A stretch of 64,000 nucleotides of DNA from Planococcus citri (lineage: Eukaryota > Arthropoda > Insecta > Hemiptera > Pseudococcidae), in contig NC_088678.1 of the NCBI RefSeq assembly GCF_950023065.1, positions 6,438,580-6,502,579 on the forward strand, in the 5' to 3' direction. The position numbers and the translations under genes were made by a program. Positions 1-11,890 of the stretch are shown piece by piece. The number at the start of each line of letters is the position of its first letter. Within the stretch, counting starts at the first letter, position 1. Under the pieces are notes generated by a model. The model did no database searches, was not told the origin of the DNA, and worked only from the letters and a program-made list of their open reading frames with translations.

Positions 1-1240
1 CTTTATATACGTACGAGAAAACTTTAACTATACTTATAATTTGATTGAAGCACGCCACAGGCGAAGCGATTTACCGGCGTATTACGAGTAGAGATACCCT
101 TCGCCAGCCTGCCAGCCTTCGTCTGACACATGCGGTGTGCGTTTCAATATTCCTAGACCGAGACGAGAGAGGTTTTTCACCCAAATACCGCATGACATTC
201 TCTAATCAATTTAATTTTCGCGATGAAATTTTTTTTTTCTTTATTCATCCCAGTCGGCTATACGTTAATAGCTTCGGTGCAAAGCTCGTTCGACTTAATT
301 TCTATTTTATAGGCGATAAGGTTATTTTACTTCCCCGTCGTTGTTCGAGCACGAGTTCGGCCCTAATGCCCAAATGTATACACAGAAATACTCGTGTTCT
401 ACGTACCTCTACCTATTCGTATAGAAAATACGAGTAAAATCGATATATCTACCGCCGCAACGATCCGCGAACTTGCACTATAGGTAAGCTCGTTTTTCGA
501 CAGCTACATATTTTTTCCAATACCAATATTAAAACCAGCCCACAGTACAGCTCGTGTATTGTTTCTATCAATGCGAATATTTTGGATTAAAGGGTTGGGA
601 AAAAACCTCTCTCACACATACGCATCGTATACGATAGTCGAATCGCAAGGTCGAAGTACATATTAAAAAAAAAAAAAAAAACATGCAAAGGTAACCTTTG
701 CTTCGTTGGAAAATGTAATAAACGTCTGTCTCTTTTTTTCTTATACTCTCGTTCTCTCGGCTTACTTTGTTGCTCCGCCGTATATAGTATGGAATACAAA
801 TCGTCGCGTCGCTGCCTTCATCTGCCCCCTCTTTGTCTCGCAATTGGCTTTTATAATCGTAATAACTACACAAAACGAAAGCTCGAGCTTGGTTTTATAC
901 GAATTAAAGGGGAAAAAAGTCTACTTAATTTTTACCACGCTCGAAACGAATTAAAATAACGGTGTGATTTACGACTCGACGCACGATGGTGGTTTTTTTT
1001 TTTACCGACGAGTATTGTTTCCCTGCTGCTTGTGTGTAGATATACTTCATTATACGAGTAGTTGCGGATTTTCCTCTTGTCACAAATGAGCAAAACGCTC
1101 TCAGCCATTGTGTGAGGTACAATTATATAATATTATGAAAGAATGGAGTGAAAATGCGTTTAAATCTGTTATTATAGAGATGTATAATTGTATACTGTAT
1201 GCTTAGTATAGTGAATGGGCGTTCATATCTTTGATTTGAA
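1..1240. other. Intergenic, no gene seen
   Basis: This stretch is AT-rich with short A/T homopolymers and scattered ACTCGTA/TACGAG words. The open frames are short, lack any recognisable motif and overlap on both strands. I see no splice-bounded exon, tRNA or clear repeat pair in it. Confidence 0.5.
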
Positions 1241-2520
1241 AATCATCATCATCATCATTGAATTATGACCCAGTGAGCTGTTCAGCCCGTCTGGGAAACT
1301 GTAGAAGAATTGCTCGCTGATGTATCATCAAGTCTTTTCTTCGGTCTTCCTCTGCTCCTCCTGCCAGTTGGAGTGTATTCTTTGACTTTTCGAGGGGACC
1401 GTTTGTCAGGCATTCTATCAACGTGTTTTTGCCATTTCTTTCTGTAATCTTTCACTCGTCTAATGATTGGCTCTGCTCCTAGCTCCTTCAGGATGTCTTC
1501 GTTCCTTTTCCTATCTCGTCTAGTATATCCTGCTGAGGCTTGCATGAATCTCATTTCCGCTGCAGTTACTCTGCTTTTTATATCCTTTCTCATTGTCCAT
1601 GTTTCACTTCCATACAGCAGCATTGGTCTTGCCAGCGTATTGTAGATTCTTATTCGAGTTTTGGCTTTGACTTTTCTTGGAGGTATGGCTCGGTTTATTG
1701 CTCCGCTTACTCTCAGGAATTTACTGATCTTGAGTTGTGCGTAGACTTCTCCTTCATGTGACAGTTCACATCCGAGATATTTAAAGCTTTTAACTTGCCC
1801 CACTGACAGTCCATTTACAACAATTTTACTGCATATTGGCTCTTTCCACACGAAGGCCATCACCTTTGTTTTTGACAACGAGATTCGCATTCTGTACTTA
1901 TCAGCTACTTTCTGAAGGTTGTACATTGCTCTCTGCAAGTCATCTTCGTTGTCAGCAAAGACCACCTGATCATCAGCAAACAGCAGAGTATTGACATGGG
2001 TGTCGTTGATGTCTAGCTCTTTTGGCTTGGTTTTCAGCCATTCTTTAATCATCAAAGTAAATGTTGAACAAACTACATGACATTGGGCATCCCTGTCTTG
2101 CTCCTCTTCCTATCTTCTTTGCTTCCGACATGTTTCCAGATCTTACTCTTGTTACATTATCCGTGTATATTTCTTCAATTAAGCGTACTATTTGTTCATT
2201 TACTTCAATTTTCCTTAGGATTTCAAACAACTTCCTCCTTCGTACTCAATCATACACCTTCTCCAGATCAACAAAGCACATGTGGGTCTCTAGGTTATAT
2301 TCTCGTCTCTTCTCCATCAGCAGTTTTGTTGCATATACCCCATCTATGCATGATCTTCCCTTTCAAAATCCATTTTGGCATTCCAATATTATTGGTTCTG
2401 CATCTCGATTCTTCTCGCTAGCATCTTTGCAAGTATTTTGTAAGCAGCATTTAGTAGGCTGATTCCACGATAGTTTCCTGGGTCATTTCAGTCTCCTTTT
2501 TTGATAATGGGTATTACAAT

Positions 2521-3234
2521 TGAGGAGGTGGATAGCAAAACGCAATAACTCCAAAATTAAGAAAATTGGGTTTGATATCTATCCTTATGTAAAATTCAAC
2601 GGGGAATCCATTCCCGGTGTCAGATTTTGTCCATCAGTTGAATATCATAGCGCGATCGAGGAAAACAAGTCTGATTTTAGAGCTAAATGCATTAAAAAAT
2701 GAGATTTTGTTTGCAAAACGCAATAACTCCACTACTTTTTATACATTTCAGTTGCGCAGATGTGGTAACACTGTTTTTTTTTCATCGGGTGGGTACTGAA
2801 AATCATTGGGTAGGAGTTACTTTAAAAAATGGTGCTTTCGTTGCCACTCTCTGAATGCCATATCACACACAGGAATTGTTTGAATTTCGCATTCCAGTTT
2901 TTTAATTGTTTTTTATCGAAAATTCTCGATTAAACATACGTTTTTTTCTATAATTTTTCAATTTTTTCAAATAAAAAATACGTTTTTTTTACAGAAAAAC
3001 ACCAAAAAAAAAATTTGCGTTCAAAACGCAACAACTTTTTTTTCTTTTCCTCACTGTGCTTACCCAGGTGACCGAAATTTTGAAATTGAGTGGAAATTTT
3101 ATTTGTGGCACCCTCCCCTTTCATTTGACACCAATTTTGGAACTTGACCCCCCACCCTTCCCCTCCTAACAATTTTTCCTAATTTCCCAAAAAAAAACCA
3201 AAAATGGAGTTATTGCGTTTTGCTATCCACCTCC
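2521..3234. mobile_element. ~714-bp DNA transposon with TIRs, AATT target duplication, inside the LINE
   Basis: Both ends carry the same sequence inverted. It starts GAGGAGGTGGATAGCAAAA and continues to ...CGCAATAACTCC, about 31 bp in all. The flanks are AATT on each side. Removing the element and one AATT restores the host LINE frame on the minus strand (DFHIA then IVIPIIKKGD), which dates it as younger than the LINE. The TIR core GCAAAACGCAATAACTCC recurs internally near 2,714, and a variant (CAAAACGCAACAAC) occurs near 3,022. No transposase ORF is present, so the element is non-autonomous. I cannot assign its superfamily; a 4-bp duplication is unusual for the common insect MITE families. 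Confidence 0.8.
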
Positions 3235-3766
3235 TCAATTGCAATATGGAAGTCTTTGGGTATGGTCCCACCTGATAGTATTTTATTGTAGAAAGCTAGC
3301 AGTCTCTTCTTAACGGTTATTGTGGTGTTCTTGAATAAGTCTGTTGGTTTTTTATCACTACCTGGGACTTTTCCATTTCGGGAGCTTTTCAAGACTCCAT
3401 CCAGCTCTTCCCAAGAGAATGGCTCATACTTGTTCTCCTCATGGTTTGCCGCTCTGATTTCATTATCAGGATCATTCCATAGGTTCGCATTGTATTCGAC
3501 CATTTTTTCACAGTCTGGTGGGGCAATGTTGTATCTGTGTACCTCATCTTCCGATATTCTTTTGATTATTTTGTACACACTTGGTTTCAGTTTATATGTA
3601 TCCCTCTCCATGTTCGCCACAAACCCTTTGTATTGTTCCTGTCATGTTTCTCTTATCATCTTTTTTGTCTTGCAGCACTGTTCTTTGTAGCTTCCTTTGT
3701 CTTGTTCATTCTTTGAACTCATCCACTTATGGAAAAGGTGTTGTTTCCTCTTCACTTCTCTTGATA

Positions 3767-4175
3767 CAGTACACTCTCGATAACTCGAAACTCTTTAACT
3801 CGAAAACCTCTATTAGCCGAATCAACCTCCATTCCCCTTGAAATCTCCGTAACACTCAATGTTAACTTTACTCGGATAAGTCGAAATTGACTATACAAAC
3901 CAGTCGTAACTCGAAGCTAAAATTTTGTTGAAAATAGTGAGAAAGCCTCTATAACTCGTACGTTGTCGGGCGTTTACCTCTATAACTTGAATATTTTTCA
4001 ATTCTTACTTCTATCTTTCATGCACTTACATATCTCTTAAATCATTCATTTTGTAAAACCTCTATAACTCGAACGCTCTCAAAATCTTACTTGCATAACT
4101 CGAAACTGATTATCTCGAAAACCTCTATAAGCCGAATGAACGACCATTCCCCTTGGATTTCGAGTTATCGAGCAG
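3767..4175. mobile_element. Tigger/pogo-like MITE inside the LINE
   Basis: The left end reads TA then CAGTACACTCTCGATAACTC. The right end contains the inverse TTTCGAGTTATCGAG. The interior is a series of short AACCTCTATAACTCGAA-like repeats, and two ~40-bp direct copies (ending CCATTCCCCTTG) lie near each end. TA flanks and a CAGT start with GATAACTCGAA are known features of pogo/Tigger-type mariner relatives. The right terminus lacks a clean CAGT/TA mirror, so it is probably slightly deleted. It splits the LINE coding sequence between the KHKKL and TVSREVKRKQ segments. No transposase is present. Confidence 0.6.
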
Positions 4176-4500
4176 CTTTTTGTGTTTCTATCTACTTGAT
4201 CTTTTTCCTAATGCCTCCTCTGCTGCTCTCTGTACAATAGTTTTCAGGCGTACCTACTCCTTTTCTACATCCTCTTCTATCGGTAGGTCTTCTTCAATGA
4301 TTTCCATTCTTCTTTTGTACAGCCAGTTTGTTACTGAATTGTTCAATGAGTTGATGTTGAGCTGCATCTGTCTACATTCAGCGGTCTTTCCTATGTTTGT
4401 TGACTCTAATGGCTGCTTTGACGAGATGGATGATATTTTGCAATTGTGAGTGGAATGAAATAAAAATGGTAGCAAAAGTTGCATTTTTTTCTTCCACATA

Positions 4501-5958
4501 ATTTTGTAAGTTTTTGGCTATTTTTCTCATCTTTTCTAAATTGGCAATAGTGGCTAAAAAATTTGCACCACTGTATTCTAAAATATTTTCCTAGCTTCAG
4601 AAATTAAATCTTTCAATGTTTTGGCATCATTATTGCTCAAAATAAGTGTTGAAAATATGTACGATTGTACATACCTATCTTAGAATGACGAAAGAACACG
4701 AAATTAAGCTTTAAAAACAATGAAACCGATCAAGAAGTATTGAACTATTTGCATGAAAAAGTATTTCAAACATACCAAGTGACATGAAGACTTGAAATGA
4801 AGGATATACAATCAATAAAAATAATCAAAAATTGATAAAATGTCAAAAAATTTGGCTACAATCAACGAAAATCACCAAAAAATTTCGGAAAGAAATGCAC
4901 GAAAAAAATTCAAAATACGTTAAAATAACATAAAAACACAAAATAAAGCGTGAATATCATGAAAATCACCTAAAATGTAACAGAATTGATTATGATGGTG
5001 AAGTTTGGCAGAAATTGCATCTAGAAGTGTTAAAAAATTGTTTACATGATGTTTGAATTTCGTAAGAAGCTTCAAAAACACTCCAAATCATCGGAAAATT
5101 ATAAAAATTCAACAGCAATTTGTACAAAACATCGTTGAAGTTACATAAAAATACGAATAAAGAATTCCTAAAAAATGGAGAAATTTCAGTAAAATTTGGC
5201 AACAATGGAACGAAAAAGTATTAAAACATGTTGAAACAATTAATAACAAAAAAAAAACAAAAAACACGAAAAGTACTGAAAACTGATGAAATTTTAGTGA
5301 AATTTGGCAACCAAAAAAAACGTGAAAAATTGTTAGAAACACGAGCAAATAATAAAAACACAGAAAATTATCACGAAGTAATGACATTTCATAACTTTAT
5401 TTAAATTTGACAAAATTTAGGAAAACTTGCAAAGCATCGTTGAAATGAAAACATGAAAAAAAAACATTAAAATTGCTGTAACTACTAAAAAAAAAAAGGT
5501 GAAAGATCAGTAAAATTTGAGATGAAGAAGTTTTCATAATTTTTTAGAGGAAAGTGAAATTCATCTGGAAAGATGAAAATTTGATTTCCGCTTCATTGCC
5601 TAAAAATATCCTAATTTTTGAGGCAAAAATCCTGAAAAATGACGAAAAATTCCTGCTCCTTAACTAACACACTTTCAAAATAATCCTTTTTTGGCAGGAA
5701 AGTCAACAGAAATAAAGTACCTATAGCTTTTGGCAAAAATTTTTTAAAAATCCTTCTGTTCGTCAAAAATATCTAATACGAGTACAACAAAATATGTACT
5801 TATTTTGCTTCCAAAAATTCCAAAAATTGTACTTTTTGTCAAAAAATGTCAAAAAGTTGAAAAAAGTCAGAACACTCTGCTCTCCATGAAAACTGACAAA
5901 TATCCTACATACCTACTTCTTCACCAAGAAGTATTTTTTATTTTTTTTATTTTTTATA
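4501..5958. other. Low-complexity AT-rich intergenic DNA
   Basis: This stretch is dominated by GAAAAATT/CATGAAAATCACC-like degenerate words. The phenylalanine- and leucine-rich frames here are composition artefacts. Similar degenerate text, in opposite orientation, occurs near 25.1-25.4 kb and 29.1-29.45 kb. No gene was recognised. Confidence 0.5.
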
Positions 5959-5960
5959 TA

Positions 5961-6896
5961 GAGGAGAAGGTACAATTATGGACCCAGGTACAAATATGGA
6001 CCCCCCATGGTTTAGTGTACAACCACTAGCGCTACGGTCATGCTGGGTACTAAAAATTATACTAGTAGTGTAGTATTGATGATCCATGTATTTATTTCGG
6101 ATCCATGCAAACTTGGGTGTCTCTCATCAGCAATTGTTTCTGTTTGCGCATTATTTTCTTCACAATGGAAAATTTTACAAGTTTTTCATTCGGTAATTCA
6201 TTAACTTCAAATAAAGTTTGGAAAAAAAATTATTAGCGAAGTAAGTAGCTTACAATGTGTACTTTCAAAATATACTTTCATATTTGTCTGTACTTCAACT
6301 AATTTTCATAATTTTTTTCTTTTTTCATAAAATGAGCCGATTTTTTGCATGGGTATAAATATGGACCCCTAAATTTTTTTACCTAATTCTGATTCAATAT
6401 TTTTTAGAATATCGAGAAAAGTGTTATTAACAAAGAAGACAAGTCCAAAGTGTCAAAATGGAACCATGATTTTTTCATTTTTCATAAACTTGGCCAATTT
6501 TTTGCATGGGTATAAATATGGACCCCTAAATTTTTTTTCATCTAATTTTGATTCAATGGTTTTTAGAATACCGAGAAAAGTGTTATTAATAAAGAAGACA
6601 AGTCCAAAGCATCGAAAAACATCTTTAAATAAATTTTTGTTCAATTTTCTGAACTTTTTATTCATTTTTCGAGGGGGGTCCATATTTGTACCCGAGTCCA
6701 TATTTGTACCATTTTATGTCACTTTTCTAAATTTCAAATTTCTCCGTGAGTTTTCAACAAAAAAAATAAATTTTTTTACACAATATACTAGAGTCTTTGG
6801 CCTTTCGAATGGTATATTCGAAAAAACATTTTGATAATTTTTTCTACCCTTTAAAGCCAAAAAGCTAGAGGGGGTCCATATTTGTACCTTCTCCTC
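5961..6896. mobile_element. 936-bp MITE with TA target duplication
   Basis: The left end GAGGAGAAGGTACAATTATG and the right end (reading inward on the other strand GAGGAGAAGGTACAAATATG) form terminal inverted repeats, each preceded by TA. The motif GGTACAAATATGGACCC and its inverse recur several times inside (near 5,985, 6,350, 6,508, 6,675 and 6,870), giving a subterminal-repeat architecture. TA duplication fits Tc1/mariner-like elements, but no transposase is encoded. The internal repeats could be transposase-binding sites; that is inference. Confidence 0.75.
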
Positions 6897-7079
6897 TACC
6901 TAATTAAAAAGTACCAAAAATATTTTGCTGAAATTGTCAAAAAATCCTAGCATCAGCTAAACATGCCACAAATTCTACTTTTTATCCCAAAAATGCCAAA
7001 ACATTCTTCCCACTCCACCGATAAAAACCCATTTTCCCAAAATCGACGAGTTCCAGCTTGAAACCATCTCATTTTTAAA

Positions 7080-7570
7080 GTTCCAAAAAAAAGTGAAAAA
7101 ATCGTTTCAACAAAGTTGGGTTTTCTAATCATGCTGACAAATACAAGTGGCTAAAGTTGATTTGGACAGATTTTATGACATTTTTTGGAAAACTGAAATT
7201 TCCAGAGAGAGTTGCTGGAAGCTCCAGAAGGGCTTGAACCCACCTTCAGTCGACTGAACATGTTGAAATCAGGTCATAGAGTGAATTTTAGCTCTCCAAC
7301 TTTTTTTGATAAAATATTGTGGAAATTTCAACATTCAAAAATCTGCTGAAGACTCCAGAACTATTCAAAACGAGTTGAAACTGTTTCCAATCGATTCTGC
7401 AGGTATAAAATATGGCCCATACCAAATTTCAGCTTTCCTACGTCAATTTGGTTAAATTTTGATTTTTCCCATTTTTGGCCCTTCGATTTTCAAAAATTCA
7501 TCTAAAATCAAAAAATGCATTTCAGCACCTGAAATTTTGGCTGGTGATACATTTTTGCATGATTTTCCCA
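7080..7570. repeat. Single arm of the CTGGAG/CTCCAG foldback repeat family
   Basis: The text around GTTTCCAATCGATT, the phrase AAATTTCAGCTTTCC and the line TTTTCAAAAATTCATC match the right arms of the elements at 49.15-51.08 kb and 51.5-52.31 kb. Only one orientation is evident here, so this is a partial copy or one with a decayed partner. There is no coding potential. Confidence 0.55.
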
Positions 7571-9700
7571 TCTAATTTTGTCCAGTTTAAACATTTGAGA
7601 CCAATTAGATCCCCCTCTCCCTCTCAGCATAACTCAAATCTGAGTACCTATTTATTTCAATTTCAAAAATCAACACAGGTCGAGACCACTCATTCGATTT
7701 TATCTTTCTCTCGTTTTCTTTGCCATTTCAAATTTTCAATCCCATACTTAGAGTAGTAAAGAGGACAAAAAAGTCAGCATTTGAATACATATTTGTTTTC
7801 TTTTTTTCTAATTCTCGATACCGCATGAATAATTAATACGTACATACATAAACCAAAAAGCAAACAAAAAAAACTGTAAATATTTCAAAAAAAACTCGCG
7901 TCGCGTTTCGTAAAAATAATTCCCACCTGCAATTAATATTTATCAGTTTCTGTTCGTCGGTAAAAAAAAAAAGAAAAAAAAAGGTGGGTAGGTATAAGAA
8001 AAGAGAAAACCTATAGCGAAAATAATTTTTTCATTTAATGAAGGCGTGCAAGAACAACATTATTATGAAGCGCTCGGTAACGTTAACAACAACCTTTGGT
8101 TATGTTAAGACCACCGCTCATTACCATATTTCACGAATAAAATTAATGCACACAACACGAAACGCTTAAATTTTGCGAGAAAAAAAAGTTTACCACGTTG
8201 TAAAGGTCTTATTCTGTATATTATAGTACGAGTACGTATGTGGTATTGTGTTTTCATTACACTTCTCCGTCGACTCGAAATCGTTTGATTTATTAGACAG
8301 TCGTCTTTTTTCGTCTTGCGCACGTAAGTCTAGTACACATACAAGCGTACTTATTTATTGTACTCGTATTAGGTACGTATTTAACCTAAGGGGAGGGGAG
8401 GGGGGCGAATGAACCAGAAAATCGAATTTATTAACCCCCACGTTAAAAATGGTAACATTTGTAATCATACTTATATATACTCGTAGTGTTCATTAATACT
8501 CGTGCTTTGAATTGAGAGAAAAGTTGAAGTCTAAGTATCACACGAAGCAATAAAGTTAGGTAATAAGTTCGAAATTGGTAATTTTGGCCAAAGCGACCGA
8601 AAAGTTTTATGCGCATATTTCAATAATCCGATTTAATTCGTTTCAATAAAATTATGATTATTACATAGAAAGGCCGAATAATAGAATATTTACATTCCAT
8701 TATCGTAGATGGGTCTTGAACCTCTTGGGAGAAATATAGAGCTGTATTTTTCATTTTTTATATTTCAAAGTTGTTATTCCCTTTTCTAATTTTTGGAAAG
8801 CACTGAACGAAAAATTTAATTTTCGAGAGACTTTGATATCCTCGATGCTTTTCCGGAAGATACCTCTAGGCTTTCATAGAAGAAAATAGCTGCGATGTTT
8901 TTCTTTAGAGATATTTCGTGAGAAAAAGAGAAAAGGGTATGGTAAGCTTTGCAATCGATAATACGTTTTTAATTGTGCAAATTAAACCATAAACCATAGA
9001 TTATAATAGTTTCAAAATTGAAAAAAAAATAAATAAAGAGTTCAGAGCAACAAAAAAAAAATTCTAAATAATTTCAAGACCTGATTTCTTGAGAACAATA
9101 ATTATTCACAAAAAGCATAGGTTTTTCTCTGCATGAAATTTCATTCGAAAATCACCAGAGGGTTGTTAATAAAGAAGAAAAACAAAAAACAAAAAAAAAT
9201 TAGTTAAACACATTCTTACCGATGAAAAAAGAAAAAGCCACAATTTTTCGCTGCGCTTACGTCGGTCTCTAAATATCACACATCAAGTCAAATATTTAGC
9301 CTATATTTGAATATGTAAGCAATTTTCACTTTTCTGGAACAAAATAAACATTTTTCGGTACTTTTAGTTTTAATGGTAACATTGCGAGGAGAAAGGTTTG
9401 AGGAGAGTAGGTATTTTTGAGAATGAAATTACATACATACAGAAGATGTTGGGGTGGTACAGATGGAATTTTTTTTTTTTTTTGAAGTTGGGCTGAGGGA
9501 AAGTTTTGACCAAATGAGTTCGATTTTTCGTATTTCTGCCACACCAGGATCTTAAATAAAAACTGAGGGGTACAAGGGGGTTGAATGCATGCCTTGAAGG
9601 TTTTGAAAATTTGTATATTTATACATCGCACTGGCTTCTTCCACACTCAAGAAGCTCAGAGAATAATTATGTTGACTTCAGTGACTCATTTTGGATCATT
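7571..9700. other. Intergenic, no gene seen
   Basis: Mixed AT-rich DNA. The part from 7,780 to 8,700 has the ACTCGTA/TACGAG-rich character seen in other non-repeat stretches of this window. I found no exon, RNA gene or paired repeat that I could support. Confidence 0.45.
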
Positions 9701-9722
9701 AAGGTACACCTGATAATATTTA

Positions 9723-9893
9723 TTTGGATTCCTCCTGGCGCAGAACCCGCCACGCAGATGTGGGGTTTCAATTTTAAGAAAAATGCACCGAAAAGCTAGT
9801 AAACATTCGATCGAAACCTTTGTTTCGAAAAAAATATCGTCGATCGCAGTTCGTATCTATTTGGGTTCCTCCTGGCGCAGAACCCGCTACGCA
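9723..9893. repeat. Two direct copies of a CCTCCTGGCGCAGAACCCGC repeat
   Basis: A ~34-bp sequence including CCTCCTGGCGCAGAACCCGC occurs at 9,723-9,757 and again at 9,860-9,893, about 137 bp apart. A weaker echo (GTTCTGGTGCGGAAC) follows near 9,900. The segment stands out as GC-richer than its surroundings. Boundaries of a larger unit were not resolved. Confidence 0.6.
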
Positions 9894-10099
9894 AAAGCAT
9901 GTTCTGGTGCGGAACTTGCGAGCATTTTTTGTTTGGATTTTCGACGAACACTCAAAATTGTCGCAAAATACAGTCAACATTTTTTTGCAAAAAGAGTTGA
10001 AAATCGATTTATATGTCAAATATGACCTTTTTCAGTGGATTTTTATCACTTCGAGTCGATTATAATGCAGAGTCTCGAATGAAAATTGGCTGTTCTTCG

Positions 10100-11890
10100 C
10101 AACAGTGAAATCTCAAAATAGTGTTCTAAGGTAGGCGTATAAGTATGCAGAGGTGTGCCAAACGAGGGAGACGTATATCCCCTTCCCCCTCCAGATAGAA
10201 AAATTTGAACAAAAAATTGGGTGAGTTGGAAAAAATTGGAAAATTTATGAAAGTTGGAAAGAAATTGCGAAAGCAGGAAAAATCAAAAAATCACCAAAAA
10301 CCATGGGTTTTTACTTTTTGAATTAATATAAATTTTCAAAATTTACTGGAAACTTTCTAAAAAAAAAAAGGGTTTTCCAATGCATTCCAATTTCCAGTCA
10401 AAACTTTCAGAAAGTCCCAACTTCTGCTAAAATATCAATAAATGCGCTATTTTTCGACGAAAAATTAAATTCAGTAGGATAGTTAAAGAAACATAGGTAA
10501 CCAAATCATAACCGACAGGGCTGGACTGGTTCAAAAAAGTGCGAAATTTCATTCAAAAATAGGTACCAAAAAGCACAAAAGTTTCTCGTCGAAACTTCTC
10601 ATATGCATTAAAATGATTTTTTTGTACCTCACAAATTGTAAATTTTCTGAAGCTTTAATCGAAAATGTTCTATTCTCTTTTTTAATTTGATTTTTAAAGG
10701 CCAAAACGCTAAAAAACACACGAAAAAATTGCGAAATCCGGATTTTGAATTTCAGAAAGCACCAACCTTGCAATAGAAAAATTCAAATTTTTTGTCAAAT
10801 ATAAAAGCATCGTCTTTGAACATTTGAAATTATTCAACATTTTTGTTTTCAACTCCCCCTTCCAAAATTCATTCAAACCATATCAGGCCAATTGGCATAA
10901 AAATACTGGTGAAAGGGGAGGGGAGGGTCTGGGGTAAAAAGTTGGGAAAATTTGGTGAAAAAAGTTATGAAATTTCAGTACGGAGTACCCAACGGAATTT
11001 CTCACCCTTTTAAAAAACATTTCCAAATAATTTTTGCCCCCCTCCCCCAAAAACTTTTTCAAAAAAATTTTGGTGGTCATTCAGAAAATGCCACCTTTGA
11101 ACACCGATGTGGCATTTGTCAATGATTTTGAAGCAATCAAGAACGCTGACAGAAGCGAGAGAAAAAGTCCTCCAAAGTTTATACAAATTCAAAAAACAAA
11201 ATATACCCAACTCAACAACATTATTTTTGATGCCAGAAGCTGATTTTGTTGGCATTGCCATGTTTCAAATTTGAAAATTATTTTTTTTATAATAATTATT
11301 TCAATTTTGAACAGAAAAGTACATTATTTTTTATGCAAGAAGTCGATTTTGCTGGTCCTACGCATTTTCTAATTTTAAAGAGAAATTTTCGAATAATTTT
11401 CGAAAAGAAAATCATAAACGCGATCGAAGAGAGAGCAAAAGCTCTCAATTCAAAAAAGTATTTAAGATCATTTATTTATGTGAGGGTTACTCCATGTCAA
11501 TTCGACCAAAAAAAATGCGACTTTGAAAGTCATGTCTTTCGGATTCGCTCAGATTTTTTTACAATGTCTACCCCCTCCCACCTCATAAGACGTAAGAAAC
11601 CCGCAATTAGTTTGGTCCAGCCTCCTCAGGAAACGGGTGGGGGGGGGACTTCAATTATTTTCATATTGTCTCGAGGCACTCAAGTTCAGCAACGCATACC
11701 TCCAAAGCTATGATACTTTGATCGAAACTGATTTCACAGTTCGAAAGGGCATTGCATTTTGAACTTTTCAAGTATTTTGAAATTTTCAAAAGTTGAAAGT
11801 TGAACTTTCAAATCGAAAGCTCAAATTTCAAAATGGCGCCGCGCTGTAAGTGGAAGCTACCATTTAAAATTCTGAAAAAATTTCCATACC
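10100..11890. other. Intergenic, no gene supported
   Basis: AT-rich DNA with long open frames up to about 155 codons near 11,246-11,713. These have no domain, no codon-bias signal that I can see, and homopolymer-driven composition. No feature is supported. Confidence 0.4.

Larger units (their letters stand above)
1241..4500 (-). pseudogene. RTE-type LINE, 5'-truncated, frameshifted and interrupted reverse transcriptase
   Basis: This is a decayed non-LTR retrotransposon on the minus strand. Reverse-transcriptase pieces occur in order from high to low coordinates. A region near 4,250-4,500 contains IGKTAECRQMQLN. A region at 3,210-3,690 contains the RT N-terminal part with SSRNGKVPGSDKKPTDLF. 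A frameshifted part at 2,231-2,460 contains ETHMCFVDLEKVYD. The piece at 2,045-2,230 contains ARQGCPMSCSLFNIYF. The piece at 1,282-2,055 contains the LLFADDQVVFADNEDDL active site and the C-terminal end of the protein. A one-base frameshift lies near 2,050 and stops occur elsewhere, so it is dead. The endonuclease half is missing, as expected from 5' truncation. The minus-strand 3' end runs into a short ATG/ATC repeat at about 1,247-1,258, typical of RTE-clade tails. Two DNA elements (2,521-3,234 and 3,767-4,175) sit inside it. Confidence 0.85.

Noticed and set aside
45..437. 130-codon frame at the window start
   Set aside because: No domain, no splice sites and no homology that I can recognise; likely chance.
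1282..4500. Intact retrotransposon ORF or host gene
   Set aside because: Frameshifts, stops and two insertions make it a dead LINE copy.
10500..10530. CAGGGCTGGACTGG as the left end of a hAT element
   Set aside because: No matching inverted end or 8-bp duplication was found within a reasonable distance.
11246..11713. 155-codon open frame
   Set aside because: No recognisable motif, no splice context and composition like the surrounding noncoding DNA.
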